From Petrolisthes cinctipes (taxonomy: Eukaryota; Arthropoda; Malacostraca; Decapoda; Porcellanidae), in the NCBI GenBank assembly GCA_033782935.1, contig JAWQEG010000128.1:1426001-1490000 (forward strand): a stretch of DNA of 64,000 bases, given 5' to 3'. The notes under the pieces were generated by a model. It was not told the DNA's origin. It saw nothing but the letters and a program-made list of their open reading frames with translations, and made no database searches. Positions 23,701 through 36,200 of the stretch are shown here, one piece after another; the first letter of the stretch is position 1, and each line of letters begins with the position of its first letter. The position numbers and the translations under genes were made by a program.

Positions 23701-26700
23701 CCTACTCAGTGCTAGAATATTTTCAAAATATAGGCTAAAAACATGCTAAAAATCGATCTTTTAGGTGCCAAAAATTCGATATCTCAAATTCAGTCCCAAA
23801 ACACCCGAAAATTCGATAGTTAGGGGTCCCAGAAGCGATCTGTACATGCCTACTCCGTTTTTAGAGTATTTTCAAAATAAATGCTCAAAACATACTGAAA
23901 ATCGATCTTTTAGGTGCACAAAAGTCGATATGTGCATGCATCTTCAGTACCCGTTTATATCTCAAATTCAGGCTCAAAACACCCGAAAATTCAATATTTT
24001 GGGGTCCCAGAAGCAATCTGTACATGCCTACACAGTGCTAGAATATTTTCAAAATATAGGCTAAAAACATGCTAAAAATCGACATTTTAGGTGCCAAAAA
24101 ATCGATATCTCAAATTCAGTCCCAAAACACCAGAAAATTCGATATTTAGAGGTCCCAGAAGGTATCTGTACATGCCTACTCCGTGTTAGAGTATTTTCAA
24201 AATACAGGCCAAAAACATACTGAAAATCGATCTTTTAGGTGCCCAAAAGTCGATATGTGCATGCATCTTCTGTACCCGTTTATATCTCAAATTTTGGCCC
24301 TAAACACCCGAAAATTCGATATTTTGGGGTCCCAGAAGCGATCTGTACATGCCTACTCCGTGTTAGAGTATTTTCAAAATACAGGCCCAAAACATGCTGA
24401 AAATCGATATTTTTGGTGCCCAAAGTCAATATGTGCATGTATCTTCTGTACCCGTTTATATCTCAAATTCAGGCTCAAAACACCCGAAAATTCAATATTT
24501 TGGGGTCCTAGAAGCAATCTGAACAGTGCTAGAATATTTTCAAAATATAGGCTAAAAACATGCTAAAAATCGATCTTTTAGGTGCCAAAAAGTCGATATC
24601 TCAAATTCAGTCCCAAAACACCCGAAAATTCGATATTTAGGGGTCCCAGAAGCGATCTGTACATGCCTACTCCGTTTTAGAGTATTTTCAAAATACATGC
24701 TCAAAACATACTGAAAATCGATCTTTTAGGTGCACAAAAGTCGATATGTGCATGCATCTTCAGTTCCCGTTTATATCTCAAATTCAGGCTCAAAACACCC
24801 GAAAATTCAATATTTTGGGGTCCCAGAAGCAATCTGTACATGCCTACTCAGTGTTAGAGTATTTTCAAAATACAGGCCCAAAACATGCTGAAAATCGATA
24901 TTTTAGATGCCCAAAGTCAATATGTGCATGTATCTTCTGTACCCGTTTATATCTCAAATTCAGGCTCAAAACACCCGAAAATTCAATATTTTGGGGTCCC
25001 AGAAGCAATCTGTACATGCCTACTCAGTGTTAGAGTATTTTCAAAATACAGGCCCAAAACATACTGAAAATCGATCTTTTAGGTGCACAAAAGTCGATAT
25101 GTGCATGCATCTTCAGTACCCGTTTATATCTCAAATTCAGGCTCAAAACACCCAAAAATTCAATATTTTGGGGTCCCAGAAGCAATCTGTACATGCCTAC
25201 TCAGTGTTAGAGTATTTTCAAAATACAGGCCCAAAACATGCTGAAAATCGATATTTTAGATGCCCAAAGTCAATATGTGCATGTATCTTCTGTACCCGTT
25301 TATATCTCAAATTCAGGCTCAAAACACCCGAAAATTCAATATTTTGGGGTCCCAGAAGCAATCTGTACATGCCTACTCAGTGTTAGAGTATTTTCAAAAT
25401 TCAGGCCCAAAACATGCTTAAATCGATATTTTTGGTGCCCAAAGTCAATATGTGCATGTATCTTCTGTACCCGTTTATATCTCGAATTCAGGCTCAAAAC
25501 ACCCGAAAATTCAATATTTTGGGGTCCCAGAAGCAATCTGTACAGTGCTAGAATATTTTCAAAATATAGGCTAAAAACATGCTAAAAATCTATCTTTTAG
25601 GTGCCAAAAAGTCGATATCTCAAATTCAGTCCCAAAACACCCGAAAATTCGATATTTAGGGGTCCCAGAAGCGATCTGTACATGCCTACTCCGTTTTAGA
25701 GTATTTTCAAAATACATGCTCAAAACATACTGAAAATCGATCTTTTGGGTGCACAAAAGTCGATATGTGCATGCATCTTCAGTACCCGTTTATATCTCAA
25801 ATTCAGTCCCAAAACACCCGAAAATTCGATAGTTAGGGGTCCCAGAAGCGATCTGTACATGCCTACTCCGTGTTAGAGTATTTTCAAAATACATGCTCAA
25901 AACATACTGAAAATCGATCTTTTAGGTACACAAAAGTCGATATGTGCATGCATCTTCAGTACCCGTTTATATCTCAAATTCAGGCTCAAAACACCCGAAA
26001 ATTCAATATTTTGGGGTCCCAGAAGCAATCTGTACATGCCTACTCAGTGTTAGAGTATTTTCAAAATACAGGCCCAAAACATGCTGAAAATCGATATTTT
26101 AGATGCCCAAAGTCAATATGTGCATGTATCTTCTGTACCCGTTTATATCTCAAATTCAGGCTCAAAACACCGGAAAATTCAATATTTTGGGGTCCCAGAA
26201 GCAATCTGTACATGCCTACACAGTGCTAGAATATTTTCAAAATATAGGCTAAAAACATGCTAAAAATCGACATTTTAGGTGCCAAAAAGTCGATATCTCA
26301 AATTCAGTCCCAAAACACCCGAAAATTCGATATTTAGGGGTCCCAGAAGCGATCTGTACATGCCTACTCCGTTTTAGAGTATTTTCAAAATACATGCTCA
26401 AAACATACTGAAAATCGATCTTTTGGGTGCACAAAAGTCGATATGTGCATGCATCTTCAGTACCCGTTTATATCTCAAATTCAGTCCCAAAACACCCGAA
26501 AATTCGATAGTTAGGGGTCCCAGAAGCGATCTGTACATGCCTACTCCGTGTTAGAGTATTTTCAAAATACATGCTCAAAACATACTGAAAATCGATCTTT
26601 TAGGTACACAAAAGTCGATATGTGCATGCATCTTCAGTAACCGTTTATATCTCAAATTCAGGCTCAAAACACCCGAAAATTCAATATTTTGGGGTCCCAG

Positions 26701-27226
26701 AAGCAATCTGTACATGCCTACTCAGTGTTAGAGTATTTTCAAAATACAGGCCCAAAACATGCTGAAAATCGATATTTTAGATGCCCAAAGTCAATATGTG
26801 CATGTATCTTCTGTACCCGTTTATATCTCAAATTCAGGCTCAAAACACCCGAAAATTCAATATCTTGGGGTCCCAGAAGCAATCTGTACATGCCTACACA
26901 GTGCTAGAATATTTTCAAAATATAGGCTAAAAACATGCTAAAAATCGACATTTTAGGTGCCAAAAAGTCGATATCTCAAATTCAGTCCCAAAACACCCGA
27001 AAATTCGATATTTAGGGGTCCCAGAAGCGATCTGTACATGCCTACTCCGTGTTAGAGTATTTTCAAAATACATGCTCAAAACATACTGAAAATCGATCTT
27101 TTAGGTGCACAAAAGTCGATATGTGCATGCATCTTCAGTACCCGTTTATATCTCAAATTCAGGCTCAAAACACCCGAAAATTCAATATTTTGGGGTCCCA
27201 GAAGCAATCTGTATATGCCTACTCAG
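20724..27226 (+). repeat. 6503-bp super-repeat, copy 2 (39 monomers)
   Basis: This has the same 39-monomer order as copy 1, including every private indel and chimera. Differences I noted by eye, copy 1 to copy 2: 15679 A to G at 22182, 17716 T to A at 24219, 18019 T to A at 24522, 18262 A to T at 24765, 18794-18795 TT to CG at 25297-25298, 19669 C to G at 26172, 19724 G to T at 26227, 19817 T to C at 26320, 20171 T to C at 26674. That is ten bases in 6503, not exhaustively scanned, so identity is about 99.8%. Confidence 0.9.
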
Positions 27227-29561
27227 TGTTAGAGTATTTTCAAAATGCAGGCCCAAAACATGCTGAAAAACGATATTTTAGATGCCCAAGGTCAATATGT
27301 GCATGTATCTTCTGTACCCGTTTATATCTCAAATTCAGGCTCAAAACACCCGAAAATTCAATATTTTGGGGTCCCAGAAGCAATCTGTACATGCCTACAC
27401 AGTGCTAGAATATTTTCAAAATATAGGCTAAAAACATGCTAAAAATCGACATTTTAGGTGTCAAAAAATCGATATCTCAAATTCAGTCACAAAACACCCG
27501 AAAATTCGATATTTAGAGGTCCTAGAAGGTATCTGTACATGCCTACTCCGTGTTAGAGTATTTTCAAAATACAGGCCAAAAACATACTGAAAATCGATCT
27601 TTTAGGTGCCCAAAAGTCGATATGTGCATGCATCTTCTGTACCCGTTTATATCTCAAATTCTGGCCCTAAACACCCGAAAATTCGATATTTTGGGGTCCC
27701 AGAAGCGATCTGTACATGCCTACTCCGTGTTAGAGTATTTTCAAAATTCAGGCCCAAAACATGCTGAAAATCGATATTTTTGGTGCCCAAAGTCATTATG
27801 TGCATGTATCTTCTGTACCCGTTTATATCTCAAATTCAGGCTCAAAACACCCGAAAATTCAATATTTTGGGGTCCCAGAAGCAATCTGTACATGCCTACT
27901 CAGTGCTAGAATATTTTCAAAAAATAGGCTAAAAACATGCTAAAAATCGATCTTTTAGGTGCCAAAAAGTCGATATCTCAAATTCATTCCCAAAACACCT
28001 GAAAATTCGATATTTAGGGGTCCCAGAAGCGATCTGTACATGCCTACTCCGTGTTAGAGTATTTTCAAAATACATGCTCAAAACATACTGAAAATCGATC
28101 TTTTAGGTGCACAAAAGTCGATATGTGCATGCATCTTCAGTACCCGTTTATATCTCAAATTCAGGCTCAAAACACCCGAAAATTCAATATTTTGGGGTCC
28201 CAGAAGCAATCTGTACATGCCTACACAGTGCTAGAATATTTTCAAAATATAGGCTAAAAACATGCTAAAAAACGACATTTTAGGTGCCAAAAAATCGATA
28301 TCTCAAATTCAGTCCCAAAACACCCGAAAATTCGATATTTAGAGGTCCCAGAAGGTATCTGTACATGCCTACACTGTGTTAGAGTATTTTCAAAATACAG
28401 GCCAAAAACATACTGAAAATCGATCTTTTAGATGCCCAAAAGTCGATATGTGCATGCATCTTCTGTACCCGTTTATATCTCAAATTCTGGCCCTAAACAC
28501 CCGAAAATTCGATATTTTGGGGTCCCAGAAGCGATCTGTACATGCCTACTCCGTGTTAGAGTATTTTCAAAATTCAAGCCCAAAACATGCTGAAAATCGA
28601 TATTTTTGGTGCCCAAAGTCAATATGTGCATGTATCTTCTGTACCCGTTTATATCTCAAATTCAGGCTCAAAACACCCGAAAATTCAATATTTTGGGGTC
28701 CCAGAAGCAATCTGTACATGCCTACTCAGTGTTAGAGTATTTTCGAAATACATGCCAAAAACATGCTGAAAATCGATATTTTAGATGCCCAAAGTCAATA
28801 TGTGCATGTATCTTCTGTACCCGTTTATATCTCAAATTCAGGCTCAAAACACCCGAAAATTAAATATTTTGGGGTCCCAGAAGCAATCTGTACAGTGCTA
28901 GAATATTTTCAAAATATAGGCTAAAAACATGCTAAAAATCGATCTTTTAGGTGCCAAAAAGTCGATATCTCAAATTCAGTCCCAAAACACCCGAAAATTC
29001 GATATTTAGGGGTCCCAGAAGCGATCTGTACATGCCTACTCCGTTTTAGAGTATTTTCAAAATACATGCTCAAAACATACTGAAAATCGATCTTTTGGGT
29101 GCACAAAAGTCGATATGTGCATGCATCTTCAGTACCCGTTTATATCTCAAATTCAGGCTCAAAACACCCAAAAATTCAATATTTTGGGGTCCCAGAAGCA
29201 ATCTGTACATGCCTACTCAGTGTTAGAGTATTTTCAAAATACAGGCCCAAAACATGCTGAAAATCGATATTTTAGATGCCCAAAGTCAATATGTGCATGT
29301 ATCTTCTGTACCCGCTTATATCTCAAATTCAGGCTCAAAACACCCGAAAATTCAATATTTTGGGGTCCCAGAAGCAATCTGTACATGCCTACTCAGTGTT
29401 AGAGTATTTTCAAAATTCAGGCCCATAACATGCTTAAATCGATATTTTTGGTGCCCAAAGTCAATATGTGCATGTATCTTCTGTACCCGTTTATATCTCG
29501 AATTCAGGCTCAAAACACCCGAAAATTCAATATTTTGGGGTCCCAGAAGCAATCTGTACAG
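27227..29561 (+). repeat. Mixed block downstream of the super-repeat
   Basis: Order: C1 27227 (variant aaatgcaggccc, aaaacgatatttt, caaggtcaatatg), A2 27403, B2 27551, C2 27728 (gtcattatgtgc), A1 27904 (tcaaaaaataggc), B1 28052, A2 28229 (aaaaacgacatt), B2 28377 (tttagatgccc), C2 28554, C1d 28730 (166 bp), A1 28896, B1 29044, C1 29221, C2' 29397. The first nine monomers, together with A 26902 and B1 27050, reappear at offset 6362. Confidence 0.82.
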
Positions 29562-31125
29562 TGCTAGAATATTTTCAAAATATCGAATTTTCGGGTGTTT
29601 TGGGACTGAATTTGAGATATCGACTTTTTGGCACCTAAAAGATAGATTTTTAGCTTGTTTTTAACATGCTAAAAATCTATCTTTTAGGTGCCAAAAAGTC
29701 GATATCTCAAATTCAGTCCCAAAACACCCGAAAATTCGATATTTAGGGGTCCCAGAAGCGATATGTACATGCCTACTCCGTTTTAGAGTATTTTCAAAAT
29801 ACATGCTCAAAACATACTGAAAATCGATCTTTTGGGTGCACAAAAGTCGATATGTGCATGCATCTTCAGTACCCGTTTATATCTCAAATTCAGTCCCAAA
29901 ACACCCGAAAATTCGATAGTTAGGGGTCCCAGAAGCGATCTGTACATGCCTACTCAGTGTTAGAGTATTTTCAAAATACAGGCCCAAAACATGCTGAAAA
30001 TCGATATTTTAGATGCCCAAAGTCAATATGTGCATGTATCTTCTGTACCCGTTTATATCTCAAATTCAGGCTCAAAACACCCGAAAATTCAATATTTTGG
30101 GGTCCCAGAAGCAATCTGTACATGCCTACACAGTGCTAGAATATTTTCAAAATATAGGCTAAAAACATGCTAAAAATCGACATTTTAGGTGCCAAAAAGT
30201 CGATATCTCAAATTCAGTCCCAAAACACCCGAAAATTCGATATTTAGGGGTCCCAGAAGCGATCTGTACATGCCTACTCCGTGTTAGAGTATTTTCAAAA
30301 TACATGCTCAAAACATACTGAAAATCGATCTTTTAGGTGCACAAAAGTCGATATGTGCATGCATCTTCAGTACCCGTTTATATCTCAAATTCAGGCTCAA
30401 AACACCCGAAAATTCAATATTTTGGGGTCCCAGAAGTAATCTGTATATGCCTACTCAGTGTTAGAGTATTTTCAAAATGCAGGCCCAAAACATGCTGAAA
30501 ATCGATATTTTAGATGCCCAAGGTCAATATGTGCATGTATCTTCTGTACCCGTTTATATCTCAAATTCAGGCTCAAAACACCCGAAAATTCAATATTTTG
30601 GGGTCCCACAAGCAATCTGTACATGCCTACTCAGTGCTAGAATATTTTCAAAATATAGGCTAAAAACATGCTAAAAATCGATCTTTTAGGTGCCAAAAAG
30701 TCGATATCTCAAATTCAGTCCCAAAACACCCGAAAATTCGATATTTAGGGGTCCCAGAAGCGATCTGTACATGCCTACTACGTGTTAGAGTATTTTCAAA
30801 ATACACGCTCAAAACATACTGAAAATCGATCTTTTAGGTGCACAAAAGTCGATATGTGCATGCATCTTCAGTACCCGTTTATATCTCAAATTCAGGCTCA
30901 AAACACCCGAAAATTCAATATTTTGGGGTCCCAGAAGCAATCTGTACATGCCTACTCAGTGTTAGAGTATTTTCAAAATACAGGCCCAAAACATGCTGAA
31001 AATCGATATTTTAGATGCCCAAAGTCAATATGTGCATGTATCTTCTGTACCCGTTTATATATCAAATTCAGGCTCAAAACACCCGAAAATTCAATATTTT
31101 GGGGTCCCAGAAGCAATCTGTACAG
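29562..31125 (+). repeat. Palindrome-bearing HOR, unit 1 (1564 bp)
   Basis: Order: A-inv 29562 (219 bp), B1/A chimera 29781, C1 29958, A 30134, B1 30282, C1 30459 (atgcaggccc, caaggtc), A1 30635, B1 30783 (tacacgctc), C1d 30960 (tatatatcaaattc). A-inv is an A monomer enlarged by 71 bp through an internal inverted copy. Units 1 and 2 share the ends of the unit but differ in the middle monomers. Confidence 0.85.
29578..29744. repeat. Near-perfect palindrome 1 (82-bp arms, 3-bp spacer)
   Basis: The left arm runs from aaatatcgaattttcggg to tagcttgtt. After a TTT spacer at 29660-29662, the right arm runs from aacatgctaaaaatc to gaaaattcgatattt. The centre is 29661. The one mismatch I see is position 29655 against 29667. 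Both arms carry the ctatc/gatag sub-variant of A1, so the inverted arm was copied from this kind of A1 monomer. Confidence 0.93.
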
Positions 31126-32690
31126 TGCTAGAATATTTTCAAAATATCGAATTTTCGGGTGTTTTGGGACTGAATTTGAGATATCGACTTTTTGGCACCT
31201 AAAAGATAGATTTTTAGCATGTTTTTAACATGCTAAAAATCTATCTTTTAGGTGCCAAAAAGTCGATATCTCAAATTCAGTCCCAAAACACCCGAAAATT
31301 CGATATTTAGGGGTCCCAGAAGTGATCTGTACATGCCTACTCCGTTTTAGAGTATTTTCAAAATACATGCTCAAAACATACTGAAAATCGATCTTTTGGG
31401 TGCACAAAAGTCGATATGTGCATGCATCTTCAGTACCCGTTTATATCTCAAATTCAGTCCCAAAACACCCGAAAATTCGATAGTTAGGGGTCCCAGAAGC
31501 GATCTGTACATGCCTACTCCGTGTTAGAGTATTTTCAAAATACATGCTCAAAACATACTGAAAATCGATCTTTTAGGTGCACAAAAGTCGATATGTGCAT
31601 GCATCTTCAGTACCCGTTTATATCTCAAATTCAGGCTCAAAACACCCGAAAATTCAATATTTTGGGATCCCAGAAGCAATCTGTACATGCCTACACAGTG
31701 CTAGAATATTTTCAAAATATAGGCTAAAAACATGCTAAAAAACGACATTTTAGGTGCCAAAAAATCGATATCTCAAATTCAGTCCCAAAACACCCGAAAA
31801 TTCGATATTTAGAGGTCCCAGAAGGTATCTGTACATGCCTACACTGTGTTAGAGTATTTTCAAAATACAGGCCAAAAACATACTGAAAATCGATCTTTTA
31901 GATGCCCAAAAGTCGATATGTGCATGCATCTTCTGTACCCGTTTATATCTCAAATTCTGGACCTAAACACCCGAAAATTCGATATTTTGGGGTCCCAGAA
32001 GCGATCTGTACATGCCTACTCCGTGTTAGAGTATTTTCAAAATTCAGGCCCAAAACATGCTGAAACTCGATATTTTTGGTGCCCAAAGTCAATATGTGCA
32101 TGTATCTTTTGTACCCGTTTATATCTCAAATTCAGGCTCAAAACACCCGAAAATTCAATATTTTGGGGTCCCACAAGCAATCTGTACATGCCTACTCAGT
32201 GCTAGAATATTTTCAAAATATAGGCTAAAAACATGCTAAAAATCGATCTTTTAGGTGCCAAAAAGTCGATATCTCAAATTCAGTCCCAAAACACCCGAAA
32301 ATTCGATATTTAGGGGTCCCAGAAGCGATCTGTACATGCCTACTCCGTGTTAGAGTATTTTCAAAATACACGCTCAAAACATACTGAAAATCGATCTTTT
32401 AGGTGCACAAAAGTCGATATGTGCATGCATCTTCAGTACCCGTTTATATCTCAAATTCAGGCTCAAAACACCCGAAAATTCAATATTTTGGGGTCCCAGA
32501 AGCAATCTGTACATGCCTACTCAGTGTTAGAGTATTTTCAAAATACAGGCCCAAAACATGCTGAAAATCGATATTTTAGATGCCCAAAGTCAATATGTGC
32601 ATGTATCTTCTGTACCCGTTTATATATCAAATTCAGGCTCAAAACACCCGAAAATTCAATATTTTGGGGTGCCAGAAGCAATCTGTAAAG
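31126..32690 (+). repeat. Palindrome-bearing HOR, unit 2 (1565 bp)
   Basis: Order: A-inv 31126 (219 bp), B1/A 31345, B1 31522, A2 31699, B2 31847, C2 32024 (gctgaaactcgat), A1 32200, B1 32348 (tacacgctc), C1d 32525 (tatatatcaaattc). The middle section (A2 with aaaaacgacatt, B2 with tttagatgccc) is shared with 28229-28553 at offset 3470. Confidence 0.84.
31142..31308. repeat. Perfect-looking palindrome 2 (82-bp arms, 3-bp spacer)
   Basis: This has the same structure as palindrome 1, with centre at 31225. The left arm here reads tagcatgtt, so the single mismatch of palindrome 1 is absent and I see no unpaired base outside the TTT spacer. It could extrude as a cruciform, or fold as a long hairpin if transcribed. 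Confidence 0.93.
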
Positions 32691-33263
32691 TGCTAGAATA
32701 TTTTCAAAATATCGAATTTTCGGGTGTTTTGGGACTGAATTTGAGATATCGACTTTTTGGCACCTAAAAGATAGATTTTTAGCATGTTTTTAACATGCTA
32801 AAAATCTATCTTTTAGGTGCCAAAAAGTCGATATCTCAAATTCAGTCCCAAAACACCCGAAAATTCGATATTTAGGGGTCCCAGAAGCGATCTGTACATG
32901 CCTACTCCGTTTTAGAGTATTTTCAAAATACATGCTCAAAACATACTGAAAATCGATCTTTTGGGTGCACAAAAGTCGATAAGTGCATGCATCTTCAGTA
33001 CCCGTTTATATCTCAAATTCAGTCCCAAAACACCCGAAAATTCGATAGTTAGGGGTCCCAGAAGCGATCTGTACATGCCTACTCCGTGTTAGAGTATTTT
33101 CAAAATACATGCTCAAAACATACTGTAAATCGATCTTTTAGGTACACAAAAGTCGATATGTGCATGCATCTTCAGTACCCGTTTATATCTCAAATTCAGG
33201 CTCAAAACACCCGAAAATTCAATATTTTGGGGTCCCAGAAGCAATCTGTACATGCCTACACAG
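32691..33263 (+). repeat. Palindrome-bearing HOR, unit 3 (partial)
   Basis: Order: A-inv 32691 (219 bp), B1/A chimera 32910 (with gataagtgcatg), B1 33087 (actgtaaatcg, ggtacacaaaag). The downstream A at 33264 belongs to the re-copied 26.9-28.7 kb block, so the third unit breaks off here. Confidence 0.83.
32707..32873. repeat. Perfect-looking palindrome 3 (82-bp arms, 3-bp spacer)
   Basis: Centre at 32790, with the same arms as palindrome 2. Centre-to-centre spacing of the three palindromes is 1564 and 1565 bp, showing that they were amplified with the surrounding HOR rather than formed three times. Confidence 0.93.
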
Positions 33264-36200
33264 TGCTAGAATATTTTCAAAATATAGGCTAAAAACATGC
33301 TAAAAATCGACATTTTAGGTGCCAAAAAGTCGATATCTCAAATTCAGTCCCAAAACACCCGAAAATTCGATATTTAGGGGTCCCAAAAGCGATCTGTACA
33401 TGCCTACTCCGTGTTAGAGTATTTTCAAAATACATGCTCAAAACATACTGAAAATCGATCTTTTAGGTGCACAAAAGTCGATATGTGCATGCATCTTCAG
33501 TACCCGTTTATATCTCAAATTCAGGCTCAAAACACCCGAAAATTCAATATTTTGGGGTCCCAGAAGCAATCTGTATATGCCTACTCAGTGTTAGAGTATT
33601 TTCAAAATGCAGGCCCAAAACATGCTGAAAATCGATATTTTAGATGCCCAAGGTCAATATGTGCATGTATCTTCTGTACCCGTTTATATCTCAAATTCAG
33701 GCTCAAAACACCCGAAAATTCAATATTTTGGGGTCCCAGAAGCAATCTGTACATGCCTACACAGTGCTAGAATATTTTCAAAATATAGGCTAAAAACATG
33801 CTAAAAATCGACATTTTAGGTGCCAAAAAATCGATATCTCAAATTCAGTCACAAAACACCCGAAAATTCGATATTTAGAGGTCCCAGAAGGTATCTGTAC
33901 ATGCCTACTCCGTGTTAGAGTATTTTCAAAATACAGGCCAAAAACATACTGAAAATCGATCTTTTAGGTGCCCAAAAGTCGATATGTGCATGCATCTTCT
34001 GTACCCGTTTATATCTCAAATTCTGGCCCTAAACACCCGAAAATTCGATATTTTGGGGTCCCAGAAGCGATCTGTACATGCCTACTCCGTGTTAGAGTAT
34101 TTTCAAAATTCAGGCCCAAAACATGCTGAAAATCGATATTTTTGGTGCCCAAAGTCATTATGTGCATGTATCTTCTGTACCCGTTTATATCTCAAATTCA
34201 GGCTCAAAACACCCGAAAATTCAATATTTTAGGGTTCCAGAAGCAATCTGTACATGCCTACTCAGTGCTAGAATATTTTCAAAAAATAGGCTAAAAACAA
34301 GCTAAAAATCGATCTTTTAGTTGCCAAAAAGTCGATATCTCAAATTCAGTCCCAAAACACCTGAAAATTCGATATTTAGGGGTCCTAGAAGCGATCTGTA
34401 CATGCCTACTCCGTGTTAGAGTATTTTCAAAATACATGCTCAAAACATACTGAAAATCGATCTTTTAGGTGCACAAAAGTCGATATGTGCATGCATCTTC
34501 AGTACCCGTTTATATCTCAAATTCAGGCTCAAAACACCCGAAAATTCAATATTTTGGGGTCCCAGAAGCAATCTGTACATGCCTACACAGTGCTAGAATA
34601 TTTTCAAAATATAGGCTAAAAACATGCTAAAAAACGACATTTTAGGTGCCAAAAAATCGATATCTCAAATTCAGTCCCAAAACACCCGAAAATTCGATAT
34701 TTAGAGGTCCCAGAAGGTATCTGTACATGCCTACACTGTGTTAGAGTATTATCAAAATACAGGCCAAAAACATACTGAAAATCGATCTTTTAGATGCCCA
34801 AAAGTCGATATGTGCATGCATCTTCTGTACCCGTTTATATCTCAAATTCTGGCCCTAAACACCCGAAAATTCGATATTTTGGGGTCCCAGAAGCGATCTG
34901 TACATGCCTACTCCGTGTTAGAGGATTTTCAAAATTCAGGCCCAAAACATGCTGAAACTCGATATTTTTGGTGCCCAAAGTCAATATGTGCATGTATCTT
35001 TTGTACCCGTTTATATCTCAAATTCAGGCTCAAAACACCCGAAAATTCAATATTTTGGGGTCCCACAAGCAATCTGTACATGCCTACACAGTGCTAGAAT
35101 ATTTTCAAAATATAGGCTAAAAACATGCTAAAAATCGATCTTTTAGGTGCCAAAAAGTCGATATCTCAAATTCAGTCCCAAAACACCCGAAAATTCGATA
35201 TTTAGGGGTCCCAGAAGCGATCTGTACATGCCTACTCCGTGTTAGAGTATTTTCAAAATACACGCTCAAAACATACTGAAAATCGATCTTTTAGGTGCAC
35301 AAAAGTCGATATGTGCATGCATCTTCAGTACCCGTTTATATCTCAAATTCAGGCTCAAAACACCCGAAAATTCAATATTTTGGGGTCCCAGAAGCAATCT
35401 GTACATGCCTACTCAGTGTTAGAGTATTTTCAAAATACAGGCCCAAAACATGCTGAAAATCGATATTTTAGATGCCCAAAGTCAATATGTGCATGTATCT
35501 TCTGTACCCGTTTATATATCAAATTCAGGCTCAAAACACCCGAAAATTCAATATTTTGGGGTCCCAGAAGCAATCTGTACAGTGCTAGAATATTTTCAAA
35601 ATATAGGCTAAAAACATGCTAAAAATCGATCTTTTAGGTGCCAAAAAGTCGATATCTCAAATTCAATCCCAAAACACCCGAAAATTCGATATTTAGGGGT
35701 CCCAGAAGCGATCTGTACATGCCTACTCCGTGTTAGAGTATTTTCAAAATACATGCTCAAAACATACTGAAAATCGATCTTTTAGGTGCACAAAAGTCGA
35801 TATGTGCATGCATCTTCAGTACCCGTTTATATCTCAAATTCAGGCTCAAAACACCCGAAAATTCAATATTTTGGGGTCCCAGAAGCAATCTGTACATGCC
35901 TACTCAGTGCTAGAATATTTTCAAAATATAGGCTAAAAACATGCTAAAAATCGACATTTTAGGTGCCAAAAAATCGATATCTCAAATTCAGTCCCAAAAC
36001 ACCCGAAAATTCTATATTTAGAGGTCCCAGAAGGTATCTGTACATGCCTACTCCGTGTTAGAGTATTTTCAAAATACAGGCTAAAAACATACTGAAAATC
36101 GATCTTTTAGGTGCCCAAAAGTCGATATGTGCATGCATCTTCTGTACCCGTTTATATCTCAAATTCTGGCCCTAAACACCCGAAAATTCGATATTTTGGG

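Noticed and set aside
14221..27226. Possible assembly duplication rather than a real 6503-bp repeat
   Set aside because: The two copies differ at about ten noted positions, and block P also occurs at 651-4628 with other flanks, which argues for a real repeat. It cannot be fully excluded without reads, so it stays a caveat.
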